DNA of 64,000 nt from Calliopsis andreniformis. Its lineage: Eukaryota; Arthropoda; Insecta; Hymenoptera; Andrenidae. The first letter of the stretch is position 1, and every line of letters begins with the position of its first letter. The stretch lies in NCBI RefSeq assembly GCF_051401765.1, contig NW_027480534.1, positions 744,001-808,000 of the forward strand, written 5' to 3'. The notes beneath the pieces were generated by a model. It had not been told where the DNA came from, made no database searches, and saw only the letters and a program-made list of their open reading frames with translations. The translations under genes were made by a program, and so were the position numbers. Shown piece by piece: positions 1 through 13,700 of this stretch.

Positions 1-2365
1 AGGGATGAATGATGAGAATTGATGTTTGTGGATAGAGATTTGAAGATTGCATATCGAGTATTGGGTGTTGAAAACTGTGAACTGATGATATTCTATTGAG
101 GATTGAGAATTGACAACTGATTGTTGAGGACTGAGGCCTGAAGATTGAGGATACAGAATTGAGGATTCAGGTTTGAGGTTTGAGAACTGAGGATTGAGGA
201 TTGAGGATTGAGGATTGAGGATTGAGGATTGAGGGTTGAGGATTGAGGATTGAGGATTGAGGATTGAGTATTGAGTATTGAGGATTGAGGTTTGAAGATT
301 GAGTATCGAGGATTGAGGATTGAGGATTGAGGATAGAGGATACAGGATTGAGAATTGAAGATTGAGGATTGAGAATTGTGGATTGAGGATTGCGTATTGA
401 GGATTGAAGATTGAATATTGATGATTGAAGATTGAGGATTGAGGGTTGAGGTTTGTGGATTGAGGACGAGGACTGAGGGTTGAATATTGACGTTTGAGGT
501 CTGAGAATTGAGGATTGAAGATTGAGGATTGAGAATTGAGGATTGAGGATTGAGGATTGAAGATTGAGGATTGGGTATTGAGGATTGAAGAATGAGGACT
601 GAGGATTGAGGATTGAGGATTGAGGATTGAGGATCGAGGATTGAAGATTCAGTATTGAGGATCGAAGATTGAGAATTGAGGATTGAGGATTGAACATTGA
701 GGATTGAAGATTGAGGATTGAGGATTGAGGTTCGTGGATTGAGGACGAGGACTGAGGGCTGAATATTGATGTTTGAGGTCTGAGGATTGAGGATTGAGGA
801 TTGAGGGTTGAGAATTGAGGATTGAGGATTGAGGATTGAAGATTGAGGATTGGGTACTGAGGATTGAAGAATAAGAATTGAGGATTGAGGATTGAGGATT
901 GAGGATTGAGGATTGAGGATTGAGGATTGAGGATTGAGGATTGAAGATTGAAGATTGGGTATTGCGGATTGAACATTGAGGATTGAGGATTGAGGGTTGA
1001 GGATTAAGGATTGAGGACTGAAGATTGAATATTGATGACTGAAGATTGAGGATTGAGGATAGATTGTTGTGGATTGAGGACGAGGACTGAGGGTTGAGTA
1101 TTGATGTTTGAGGTCTGAAGATTGAGGATTGAGGATTGAGAATTGAGGATTGAGGATTCAGGATTGAAGATTGAGGATTGGGTATTGAGGATTGAGGAAT
1201 GAGGATTGAGGATTGAGGATTGAGGATTTTGGATTGAAGACTGAGTATTGAGGATTGAAGATTGAGGGTTGAGGATTGAGGATTGAGGATTGAGGATCGA
1301 GGATTGAAGATTGAAGATTGAGTATTGAGGATTGAAGGTTGAGGATTGAGGATTGAGGATTGAGGATTGAAGATTGAGGATTGGGGATTGAGGATTGACG
1401 ATAGAGCGTTGAGTATTGAGGATTGAGAATTGAGGATTGATTATCGAAGATTGAGTATTGAGGATTGAAGATTGAGGATTGAGGATTGGGTATTGAGGAC
1501 TGAGGATGAGGGCTGAGGGCTGAGGGTTGAAGGTTGAGGACTGAGGATTGAGGATTGAGGATTGAGGATTGTGGATTGAGGATTGAGGATTGAAGATTGA
1601 GGATTGGGGATTGAGGATTGACGATTGAGGATTGAGTATTGAGGATTGAGAGTTGAGGATTGATTATTGAAGATTGAGTATTGAGGATTGAAGATTGAGA
1701 ATTGAGGATTGAGCATTGAGGACTGAGGATGAGGGCTGAGGGTTGAGGATTGAGGTTTGAGGACGGAGGACTGAGGATTGAGGTTTGAGGATTGAGGATT
1801 GAGGATTGAGGACTGAGGATTGAGGATTGGGTATTGAGGATTGAAGAATGAGGATTGAGGATTGAGGATTGCTGGTTGAGGATTGAAGATTGAGGATTGA
1901 GGATTGAGGATTGAGGATTGAGGATCTAGGATTGGAGATTGATTATTGTGGATTCAGGATTGGGGTTGAGGATTGAGGGTTGAGAATTGAGAATTGAGTA
2001 TGAAGACTGAGGGTTGAGGATTGAGGTTCGAGGAACGAGGATTGAGGATTGAGGATTGAGGACTGAGGCTTGAAGATTGAGTATTGAAGATTGTGGATTC
2101 ATTACTGAGGATTGAGGATTGAGGATTGAGGGTTGAGGATTGAGGATTGAAGATTGAGTATTGAGGATTGAAGATTGAGTATTGAGGACTGAAGATTGAG
2201 GATTGAGGATTGAGGACTGAGGATTGAGGATTGAAGATTTAGGATTGGGGATTGAGGATTGACGATTGTGGATTGAGTATTGAGGATTGAGAATTGAGGA
2301 TTGCAGATTGAGTGTTGAGGATTGAAGGCTGAGGGTTGAGGATTGAGCATTGAGGATTGAGGATT
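1..2365 (+). repeat. 6,514-bp-spaced duplication, copy 1 (left-truncated)
   Basis: From base 1 this matches 6,515 onward at a constant spacing of 6,514 bp. The match covers a B1 module, several HOR segments and a D tag (2100 versus 8614). It ends near 2,365, after GATTGAGCATTGAGG, where the two copies take different variants. The copies are nearly identical: in the stretch corresponding to 167-976 only one change is visible at translated level. The left edge is the window edge, so the true start is unseen. Confidence 0.88.
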
Positions 2366-4105
2366 GAGGATTGAGGATTGAAGTTTGTGTATTGAGGATT
2401 GAAGATTGAGGATTGAGGATTGAGGATTGAGGATTGAGGACTGAGGATTGAAGATTGAGTATTGAAGATTGAAGATTGAGGATTGAGGATAGAGTATTGA
2501 GGACTGAGGTCCGAGGATTGAGGATTCAGGATTGAGGATTGAGGATTGAGGATTGAGGATTGAGGATTGAAGATTGAGGATTGGGTATTGCGGACTGAAC
2601 ATTGAGGATTGAGGATTGAGGGTTGAGGATTGAGGATTGAGGACTGAAGATTGAATATTGAAGACTGAAGATTGAGGATTGAGGATAGATTGTTGTGGAT
2701 TGAGGACGAGGCCTGAGGGTTGAGTATTGATGTTTGAGGTCTGAGGATTGAGGATTGAGGATTGAGAATTGAGGATTGAGGATTGAGGATTGAAAATTGA
2801 GGATTGGGTATTGAGGATTGAAGAATGAGGATTGAGGGTTGAGGATTGAGGATTGAGGATTGAGGATTGAGGATTGAAGATTGAGGATTGGGGATTGAGG
2901 ATTGACGATAGAGCGTTGAGTATTGAGGATTGAGAATTGAGGATTGATTATCGAAGATTGAGTATTGAGGATTGAAGATTGAGGATTGAGGATTGGGTAT
3001 TGAGGACTGAGGATGAGGTTTGAGGGTTGAGGATTGAGGTTTGAGGACTGAGGATTGAGGATTGAGGATTGAGGATTGTGGATTGAGAATTGAGGATTGA
3101 TTATTGAAGATTGAGTATTGAGGATTGAAGATTGAGAATTGAGGATTGAGTATTAAGGACTGAGGATGAGGGCTGAGGGTTGAGGATTGAGGTTTGAGGA
3201 CAGAGGACTGAGGATAGAGGTTTGAGGATTGAGGATTGAGGATTGAGGACTGAGGATTGAGGATTGGGTATTGAGGATTGAAGAATGAGGATTGAGGATT
3301 GAGGATTGCTGGTTGAGGATTGAAGATTGAGGATTGAGGATTGAGGATTGAGGATCTATGATTGGAGATTGATTATTGAGGATTGAGGATTGGGGATTGA
3401 GGATTGAGGGTTGGGAATTGAGAATTGAGGATGAGGACTGAGGGTTGAGGATTGAGATTTGAGGAACGAGGATTGAGGATTGAGGATTGAGGACTGAGGC
3501 TTGAAGATTGAGTATTGAAGATTGTGGATTCATTACTGAGGATTGAGGATTGAGGATTGAGGGTTGAGGATTGAGGATCGAAGATTGAGTATTGAGGATT
3601 GAAGATTGAGTATTGAGGACTGAAGATTGAGGATTGAGGATTGAGGACTGAGGATTGAGGATTGAAGATTTAGGATTTGGGATGGAGGATTGCCGATTGT
3701 GGATTGAGTATTGAGGATTGAGAATTGAGGATTGCAGTTTGAGTGTTGAGGATTGAAGGCTGAGGGTTGAGGATTGAGCATTGAGGATTGAGGATGGAGG
3801 ATTGAGGATTGAAGATTGTGTATTGAGGATTGAAGACTGAGGATTGAGTATTGAGGATTGAGGATTGAGGACTGAGGATTGAAGATTGAGTATTGAGGAT
3901 TGAAGATTGAGGATTGGGGATTGAGTATTGAGGATTGAGGATTGAAGATTTAGGATTGAGTATTGAGGATGAGGGCTGAGGGTTGACGATTGAGGTTTGA
4001 GGACTGAGGGCTGAGGATTGAGGATTGAGAATTGAGGATTGAGGATTGAGGATTGAAGATTGAGGATTGGGTATGGAGGATTGAAGAATGAGGATTGAGG
4101 AATGA
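2219..4105 (+). repeat. 2.2 kb tandem pair, copy 1
   Basis: This segment matches about 4,426-6,319 at a spacing of 2,207 bp on the left (AAGTTTGTGT at 2381 and 4588; GATAGATTGT at 2684 and 4891) and 2,214 bp at the D tag (3531 and 5745). The 7-bp drift equals one unit gained or lost. The match breaks near 4,105, where this copy continues into a B1-like tail (GGATACAGAATCGAGG) and the other continues into the E tag. Confidence 0.78.
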
Positions 4106-4425
4106 GGACTGGGGATGGAGGATTGAAGATTGAGGATACAGAATCGAGGATTCAGGTTTGAGGTTTGAGGACTGAGGATTGAGGATTGAGGATTGAGGAT
4201 TGAGGATTGAGGATTGAGGGTTGAGGATTGAGGATTGAGGATTGAGGATTGAGTATTGAGAATTGATGATTGAGGATTGAGGATTGAAGATTGAGGATTG
4301 GGTGTTGAGGATTCAAGAATGAGGATTGAGGATTGAGGATTGAGGATTGAGGATTGAAGATTGAGTATTGAGGATTGAGTATTGAGGATTGAGGATTGAA
4401 GATTGTGGATTGAGGATTGAGGATT
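4106..4425 (+). repeat. Spacer between 2.2 kb copies: B1-type tail and near-pure units
   Basis: The stretch begins with GAGGATACAGAATCGAGG and GGATTCAGGTTTGAGG, which is the end of a B1 module without its A half. Long runs of near-consensus units follow. It looks like the product of an exchange that removed the A half of a B1 module. Confidence 0.6.
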
Positions 4426-6319
4426 GAGGATTGAGGATTGAAGATTTAGGATTGGGGATTGAGGATTGACGATTGTGGATTGAGTATTGAGGATTGAGAA
4501 TTGAGGATTGCAGATTGAGTGTTGAGGATTGAAGGCTGAGGGTTGAGGATTGAGCATTGAGGATTGAGGATTGAGGATTGAGGATTGAAGTTTGTGTATT
4601 GAGGATTGAAGATTGAGAATTGAGGATTGAGGATTGAGGATTGAGGACTGAGGATTGAAGATTGAGTATTGAAGATTGAAGATTGAGGATTGAGGATAGA
4701 GTATTGAGGACTGAGGACCGAGGATTGAGGATTGAGGATTGAGGATTGAGGATTGAGGATTGAGGCTTGAGGATTGAAGATTGAGGATTGGGTATTGCGG
4801 ATTGAACATTGAGGATTGAGGATTGAGGGTTGAGGATTGAGGATTGAGGAGTGAAGATTGAATACTGAAGACTGAAGATTGAGGATTGAGGATAGATTGT
4901 TGTGGATTGAGGACGAGGCCTGAGGGTTGAGTATTGATGTTTGAGGTCTGAGGATTGAGGATTGAGGATTGAGAATTGAGGATTGAGGATTGAGGATTGA
5001 AAATTGAGGATTTGGTATTGAGGATTGAAGAATGAGGATTGAGGGTTGAGGATTGAGGATTGAGGATTGAGGATTGAGGATTGAAGATTGAGGATTGGGG
5101 ATTGAGGATTGACGATAGAGCGTTGAGTATTGAGGATTGAGAATTGAGGATTGATTATCGAATATTGAGTATTGAGGATTGAAGATTGAGGATTGAGGAT
5201 TGGGTATTGAGGACTGAGGATGAGGGCTGAGGGTTGAGGATTGAGGTTTGAGGACTGAGGATTGAGGATTGAGGATTGAGGTTTGTGGATTGAGAATTGA
5301 GGATTGATTATTGAAGATTGAGTATTGAGGATTGAAGATTGAGAATTGAGGATTGAGTATTAAGGACTGAGGATGAGGGCTGAGGGTTGAGGATTGAGGT
5401 TTGAGGACAGAGGACTGAGGATAGAGGTTTGAGGATTGAGGATTGAGGATTGAGGACTCAGGATTGAGGATTGGGTATTGAGGATTGAAGAATGAGGATT
5501 GAGGATTGAGGATTGCTGGTTGAGGATTGAAGATTGAGGATTGAGGATTGAGGATTGAGGATTGAGGATCTATGATTGGAGATTGATTATTGAGGATTGA
5601 GGATTGGGGATTGAGGATTGAGGGTTGAGAATTGAGAATTGAGGATGAGGACTGAGGGTTGAGGATTGAGATTTGAGGAACGAGGATTGAGGATTGAGGA
5701 TTGAGGACTGAGGCTTGAAGATTGAGTATTGAAGATTGTGGATTCATTACTGAGGATTGAGGATTGAGGATTGAGGGTTGAGGATTGAGGATCGAAGATT
5801 GAGTATTGAGGATTGAAGATTGAGTATTGGGGACTGAAGATTGAGGATCGAGGATTGAGGACTGAGGATTGAGGATTGAAGATTTAGGATTGGGGATGGA
5901 GGATTGACGATTGTGGATTGAGTATTCAGGATTGAGAATTGAGGATTGCAGATTGAGTGTTGAGGATTGAAGGCTGAGGGTTGAGGATTGAGCATTGAGG
6001 ATTGAGGATGGAGGATTGAGGATTGAAGATTGTGTATTGAGGATTGAAGACTGAGGATTGTGTATTGAGGATTGAGGATTGAGGACTGAGGATTGAAGAT
6101 TGAGTATTGAGGATTGAAGATTGAGGATTGGGGATTGAGTATTGAAGATTGAGGATTGAAGATTTAGGATTGAGTATTGAGGATGAGGGCTGAGGGTTGA
6201 CGATTGAGGTTTGAGGACTGAGGGCTGAGGATTGAGGATTGAGAATTGAGGATTGAGGATTGAGGATTGAAGATTGAGGATTGGGTATGGAGGATTGAAG
6301 AATGAGGATTGAGGAACGA
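4426..6319 (+). repeat. 2.2 kb tandem pair, copy 2
   Basis: This is the counterpart of 2,219-4,105. It contains a D tag at 5745 and the GATAGATTGTTGTGG segment at 4891. The stretch just right of it (6,320-6,514) carries the first E tag near 6360 and leads into the B1 module that starts the second copy of the 6,514-bp duplication. Confidence 0.78.
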
Positions 6320-6514
6320 GGATTGAGGATTGAGGATTCAAAATTGTGTATTGAGGGTTGAAGCCAGACGATTGAGGATTGAGGATTGACGATTGAGGAC
6401 TGAGGATGGAGGATTGAAGATTGAGTATTGAGGATTGAAGATTGAGGACTGAGGATTGAGGATTGAGGATTGAGGATTGAGGATTGAAGATTGAGGATTG
6501 GGGACTGAGTGTTG

Positions 6515-8879
6515 AGGGATGAATGATGAGAATTGATGTTTGTGGATAGAGATTTGAAGATTGCATATCGAGTATTGGGTGTTGAAAACTGTGAACTGAT
6601 GATATTCTATTGAGGATTGAGAATTGACAACTGATTGTTGAGGACTGAGGCCTGAAGATTGAGGATACAGAATTGAGGATTCAGGTTTGAGGTTTGAGAA
6701 CTGAGGATTGAGGATTGAGGATTGAGGATTGAGGATTGAGGATTGAGGGTTGAGGATTGAGGATTGAGGATTGAGGATTGAGTATTGAGTATTGAGGATT
6801 GAGGTTTGAAGATTGAGTATCGAGGATTGAGGATTGAGGATTGAGGATAGAGGATACAGGATTGAGAATTGAAGATTGAGGATTGAGAATTGTGGATTGA
6901 GGATTGCGTATTGAGGATTGAAGATTGAATATTGATGATTGAAGATTGAGGATTGAGGGTTGAGGTTTGTGGATTGAGGACGAGGACTGAGGGTTGAATA
7001 TTGACGTTTGAGGTCTGAGAATTGAGGATTGAAGATTGAGGATTGAGAATTGAGGATTGAGGATTGAGGATTGAAGATTGAGGATTGGGTATTGAGGATT
7101 GAAGAATGAGGACTGAGGATTGAGGATTGAGGATTGAGGATTGAGGATCGAGGATTGAAGATTCAGTATTGAGGATCGAAGATTGAGAATTGAGGATTGA
7201 GGATTGAACATTGAGGATTGAAGATTGAGGATTGAGGATTTAGGTTCGTGGATTGAGGACGAGGACTGAGGGCTGAATATTGATGTTTGAGGTCTGAGGA
7301 TTGAGGATTGAGGATTGAGGGTTGAGAATTGAGGATTGAGGATTGAGGATTGAAGATTGAGGATTGGGTACTGAGGATTGAAGAATAAGAATTGAGGATT
7401 GAGGATTGAGGATTGAGGATTGAGGATTGAGGATTGAGGATTGAGGATTGAGGATTGAAGATTGAAGATTGGGTATTGCGGATTGAACATTGAGGATTGA
7501 GGATTGAGGGTTGAGGATTAAGGATTGAGGACTGAAGATTGAATATTGATGACTGAAGATTGAGGATTGAGGATAGATTGTTGTGGATTGAGGACGAGGA
7601 CTGAGGGTTGAGTATTGATGTTTGAGGTCTGAAGATTGAGGATTGAGGATTGAGAATTGAGGATTGAGGATTCAGGATTGAAGATTGAGGATTGGGTATT
7701 GAGGATTGAGGAATGAGGATTGAGGATTGAGGATTGAGGATTTTGGATTGAAGACTGAGTATTGAGGATTGAAGATTGAGGGTTGAGGATTGAGGATTGA
7801 GGATTGAGGATCGAGGATTGAAGATTGAAGATTGAGTATTGAGGATTGAAGGTTGAGGATTGAGGATTGAGGATTGAGGATTGAAGATTGAGGATTGGGG
7901 ATTGAGGATTGACGATAGAGCGTTGAGTATTGAGGATTGAGAATTGAGGATTGATTATCGAAGATTGAGTATTGAGGATTGAAGATTGAGGATTGAGGAT
8001 TGGGTATTGAGGACTGAGGATGAGGGCTGAGGGTTGAGGGTTGAAGGTTGAGGACTGAGGATTGAGGATTGAGGATTGAGGATTGTGGATTGAGGATTGA
8101 GGATTGAAGATTGAGGATTGGGGATTGAGGATTGACGATTGAGGATTGAGTATTGAGGATTGAGAGTTGAGGATTGATTATTGAAGATTGAGTATTGAGG
8201 ATTGAAGATTGAGAATTGAGGATTGAGCATTGAGGACTGAGGATGAGGGCTGAGGGTTGAGGATTGAGGTTTGAGGACGGAGGACTGAGGATTGAGGTTT
8301 GAGGATTGAGGATTGAGGATTGAGGACTGAGGATTGAGGATTGGGTATTGAGGATTGAAGAATGAGGATTGAGGATTGAGGATTGCTGGTTGAGGATTGA
8401 AGATTGAGGATTGAGGATTGAGGATTGAGGATTGAGGATCTAGGATTGGAGATTGATTATTGTGGATTCAGGATTGGGGTTGAGGATTGAGGGTTGAGAA
8501 TTGAGAATTGAGTATGAAGACTGAGGGTTGAGGATTGAGGTTTGAGGAACGAGGATTGAGGATTGAGGATTGAGGACTGAGGCTTGAAGATTGAGTATTG
8601 AAGATTGTGGATTCATTACTGAGGATTGAGGATTGAGGATTGAGGGTTGACGATTGAGGATTGAAGATTGAGTATTGAGGATTGAAGATTGAGTATTGAG
8701 GACTGAAGATTGAGGATTGAGGATTGAGGACTGAGGATTGAGGATTGAAGATTTAGGATTGGGGATTGAGGATTGACGATTGTGGATCGAGTATTGAGGA
8801 TTGAGAACTGAGGATTGCAGATTGAGTGTTGAGGATTGAAGGCTGAGGGTTGAGGATTGAGCATTGAGGATTGAGGGTT
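6515..8879 (+). repeat. 6,514-bp-spaced duplication, copy 2
   Basis: This is the counterpart of 1-2,365. One visible change lies in the segment near 7,225 (GGATTTAGGTTCGTGG here, GGATTGAGGTTCGTGG near 725), and a few other single-base differences are scattered. To the right, after 8,879, it continues into a B2 module (9069), while copy 1 continues into the 2.2 kb tandem pair. Confidence 0.88.
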
Positions 8880-10780
8880 GAGGATTGAGGATTGAAGATT
8901 GACGATTGAGGATTGAGTATTGAGGAGTGAGGATTGAGGATTGAGGATTGAAGATTGAGGATTGAAGCTTGAAGATTGAGTATTGGTGTTTGAAGATTGA
9001 GGATTGAGGATTGAGTGCTGAAGATTGAGGATTGGGGACGGAGGGTTGAGGGTTGAGTGATGAGAATTGATGTTTGTGGATAGAGATTTGAAGATTGCAG
9101 ATTGAGTATTGAGTATTGAAATCTGTGAATTGAGGATATTCTATAGAGGATTGAGGAGTGACAACTGATTGTTGAGGACTGAGGGCTGAAGATTGAGGAT
9201 TCAGGATTGAGGATTCAGAATTGAGGTTTGAGCACTGAAGATTGAGGATTGAAGATTGAGTATTGAGGATTGAAGATTGAAGATTGAGGATTGAGGATTG
9301 AGGATTGAGGATTGAGTATTGAGTATTGAGGATTGAGGTTTGAAGATTGAGTATCGAGGATTGAGGATTGAGGATTGAGGATAGAGGATACAGGATTGAG
9401 AATTGAAGATTGAGGATTGAGAATTGTGGATTGAGGATTGCGTATTGAGGATTGAAGATTGAATATTGATGATTGAAGATTGAGGATTGAGGGTTGAGGT
9501 TTGTGGATTGAGGACGAGGACTGAGTGTTGAATATTGACGTTTGAGGTCTGAGAATTGAGGATTGAGGATTGAGGATTGAGAATTGAGGATTGAGGATTG
9601 AGGATTGAAGATTGAGTATTGGGTATTGAGGATTGAAGAATGAGGACTGAGGATTGAGGATTGAGGATTGAGGATCGAGGATTGAAGATTCAGTATTGAG
9701 GATCGAAGATTGAGAATTGAGGATGGAGGATTGAACATTGAGGATTGAAGATTGAGGATTGATGATTGAGGTTCGTGGATTGAGGACGAGGACTGAGGGC
9801 TGAATATTGATGTTTGAGGTCTGAGGATTGAGGATTGAGGATTGAGGGTTGAGAATTGAGGATTGAGGATTGAGGATTGAAGATTGAGGATTGGGTACTG
9901 TGGATTGAAGAATGAGAATTGAGGATTGATTATTGAAGATTGAGTATTGAGGATTGAATATTGAGAATTGAGGATTGAGTATTGAGGACTGAGGATGAGG
10001 GCTGAGGGTTGAGGATTGAGGTTTGAGGACAGAGGACTGAGGATTGAGGTATGAGGATTGAGGATTCAGGATTGACGACTGAGGATTGAGGATTGGGTAT
10101 TGAGGATTGAAGAATGAGGATTGAGGATTGAGGATTGCTGGTTGAGGATTGAAGATTGAGGATTGAGGATTGAGGATTGAGGATTGAGGATCTAGGATTG
10201 GAGATTGATTAATGAGGATTGAGGATTGGGCATTGGGGATTGAGGGTTAAGGATTGAGAATTGAGGCTGAGGACTGAGGGTTGAGGATTGAGGTTTGAGG
10301 AACGAGGATTGAGGATTGAGGATTGAGGACTGAGGCTTCAAGATTGAGTATTGAAGATTGTGGATTCATTACTGAGGATTGAGGATTGAGGATTGTGGGT
10401 TGAGGATTGAGGATTGAAGATTGAGTATTGAGGATTGAAGATTGAGTATTGAGGACTGAAGATTGAGGATTGAGGATTGAGGACTGAGCATTGAGGATTG
10501 AAGATTTAGGATTGGGGATGGAGGATTGACGATTGTGGATTGAGTATTGAGGATTGAGAATTGAGGATTGCAGATTGAGTGTTGAGTATTGAAGGCTGAG
10601 GGTTGAGGATTGAGCATTGAGGATTGAGGATTGAAGATTGAGGATTGAGGATTGAGTATTGAGGCCTGAGGACTGAGGATTGAAGATTGAGGATTGAGAA
10701 TTGAGGATTGATTATTGAAGATTGAGTATTGAGGATTGAAGATTGAGAATTGATGATTGAGTATTGAGGACTGAGGATTG
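8880..10780 (+). repeat. Mosaic satellite stretch
   Basis: This stretch holds a B2 module at 9069, a segment with GGATAGAGGATACAGG near 9,380 that resembles 330-350, a GGTTCGTGG segment near 9,770, and a D tag at 10367. It shares short blocks with several places in the left domain but no single long partner was found by eye. No gene or unique DNA is seen. Confidence 0.7.
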
Positions 10781-13700
10781 AGGATTGGGTATTGAGGATT
10801 GAAGAATGAGGATTGAGGATTGAGGATTGCTGGTTGAGGATTGAAGATTGAGGATTGAGAATTGAGGATTGAGGATCTAGGGTTGGAGATTGATTATTGA
10901 GGATTGAGGATTGGGGATTGAGGATTGAGGGTTGAGAATTGAGAATTGAGGATGAGGACTGAGGGTTGAGGATTGAGGTTTGAGGAACGAGGATTGAGGA
11001 TTGAGGATTGAGGACTGAGGCTTGAAGATTGAGTATTGAAGATTGTGGATTCATTACTGAGGATTGAGGACTGAGGATTGAGGGTTGAGGATTGAGGGTT
11101 GAAGATTGAGTATTGAGGATTGAAGATTGAGTATTGAGGACTGAAGATTGAGGATTGAGGATTGAGGACTGAGCATTGAGGATTGAAGATTTAGGATTGG
11201 GGATGGAGGATTGACGATTGTGGATTGAGTATTGTGGATTGAGAATTGAGGATTGCTGGTTGAGGATTGAGGATTGAGGATTGAGGATTGAAGATTGAGG
11301 ATTGAGGATTGAGGATTGAGGATTGAGGACAGAGGTTTGAGGATTGAAGATTGAGGATTGGGGATTGAAGATTGACGATTGAGGATTGAGTATTGAGGAG
11401 TGAGAATTGAGGATTGAGGATTGAAGATTGAGGATTGAAGCTTGTAGATTGAGTATTGGTGATTGAAGATTGAGGATTGAGGATTGAGTGTTGAAGATTG
11501 AGGATTGGGGACGGAGTGTTGAGGGTTGAGTGATGAGAATTGATGTTTGTGGATAGAGATTTGAAGATTGCAGATTGAGTATTGAGTATTGAAAACTGTG
11601 AATTGAGGATATTCTATAGAGGATTGAGGAATGACAACTGATTGTTGAGGACTGAGGGCTGAAGATTGAGGATTCAGGATTGAGGATTCAGAATTGAGGT
11701 TTGAGCACTGAGGATTGAGGATTGAAGGTTGAGTATTGAGGATTGAAGATTGAAGATTGAGGATTGAGGATTGAGGATTGAGGATTGAGTATTGAGTATT
11801 GAGGATTGAGGTTTAAAGATTGAGTATCGAGGATTGAGGATTGAGGATTGAGGATAGAGGATACAGGTTTGAGAATTGAAGATTGAGGATTGAGAATTGT
11901 GGATTGAGGATTGCGTATTGAGGATTGAAGATTGAATATTGATGATTCAAGATTGAGGATTGAGGGTTGAGGTTTGTGAATTGAGGACGAGGACTGAGGG
12001 TTGAATATTGACGTTTGAGGTCTGAGAATTGAGGATTGAGGATTGAGAATTGAGGATTGAGGATTGAGGATTGAGGATTGGGTATTGAGGATTGAAGAAT
12101 GAGGATTGAGGATTGAGGATTGCTGGTTGAGGATTGAAGATTGAGGATTGAGAATTGAGGATTGAGGATCTAGGGTTGGAGATTGATTATTGAGGATTGA
12201 GGATTGGGGATTGAGGATTGAGGGTTGAGAATTGAGAATTGAGGATGAGGACTGAGGGTTGAGGATTGAGGTTTGAGGAACGAGGATTGAGGATTGAGGA
12301 TTGAGGACTGAGGCTTGAAGATTGAGTATTGAAGATTGTGGATTCATTACTGAGGATTGAGGACTGAGGATTGAGGGTTGAGGATTGAGGATTGAAGATT
12401 GAGTATTGAGGATTGAAGATTGAGTATTGAGGACTGAAGATTGAGGATTGAGGATTGAGGACTGAGCATTGAGGATTGAAGATTTAGGATTGGGGATGGA
12501 GGATTGACGATTGTGGATTGAGTATTGAGGATTGAGGATTGAGGATTGCTGGTTGAGGATTGAGGACTGATGATTGAATATTGAGGATTGAGGATTGAGG
12601 ATTGAGGATCGAGGATTGAAGATTGAATATTGAGTATTGAGGATTGAAGGTTGAGGATTGAGGATTGAGGATTGAGGATTGAAGATTGAGGATTGAGGAT
12701 TGAGGATTGAGGATTGAGGACAGAGGTTTGAGGATTGAAGATTGAGGATTGGGGATTGAAGATTGACGATTGAGGATTGAGTATTGAGGAGTGAGAATTG
12801 AGGATTGAGGATTGAAGATTGAGGATTGAAGCTTGTAGATTGAGTATTGGTGATTGAAGATTGAGGATTGAGGATTGAGTGTTGAAGATTGAGGATTGGG
12901 GACGGAGTGTTGAGGGTTGAGTGATGAGAATTGATGTTTGTGGATAGAGATTTGAAGATTGCAGATTGAGTATTGAGTATTGAAAACTGTGAATTGAGGA
13001 TATTCTATAGAGGATTGAGGAATGACAACTGATTGTTGAGGACTGAGGGCTGAAGATTGAGGATTCAGGATTGAGGATTCAGAATTGAGGTTTGAGCACT
13101 GAGGATTGAGGATTGAAGGTTGAGTATTGAGGATTGAAGATTGAAGATTGAGGATTGAGGATTGAGGATTGAGGATTGAGTATTGAGTATTGAGGATTGA
13201 GGTTTAAAGATTGAGTATCGAGGATTGAGGATTGAGGATTGAGGATAGAGGATACAGGTTTGAGAATTGAAGATTGAGGATTGAGAATTGTGGATTGAGG
13301 ATTGCGTATTGAGGATTGAAGATTGAATATTGATGATTCAAGATTGAGGATTGAGGGTTGAGGTTTGTGAATTGAGGACGAGGACTGAGGGTTGAATATT
13401 GACGTTTGAGGTCTGAGAATTGAGGATTGAGGATTGAGAATTGAGGATTGAGGATTGAGGATTGAGGATTGGGTATTGAGGATTGAAGAATGAGGATTGA
13501 GGATTGAGGATTGCTGGTTGAGGATTGAAGATTGAGGATTGAGAATTGAGGATTGAGGATCTAGGGTTGGAGATTGATTATTGAGGATTGAGGATTGGGG
13601 ATTGAGGATTGAGGGTTGAGAATTGAGAATTGAGGATGAGGACTGAGGGTTGAGGATTGAGGTTTGAGGAACGAGGATTGAGGATTGAGGATTGAGGACT

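Noticed and set aside
1..182. A/B module as an inserted gene fragment, transposon end or unique sequence
   Set aside because: It divides into heptamers in phase with both flanks and has no terminal inverted repeats or target-site duplication.
4446..6566. A 706-codon - strand open frame, and dozens of similar frames of 60-700 codons with SSILNPQ repeats
   Set aside because: They exist because AATCCTC has no stop in any frame. Overlapping frames encode the same peptide, starts come from chance variants (CAT on the + strand) and stops from variants with TTA, CTA or TCA. No conserved domain, signal peptide or non-repeat sequence is seen.
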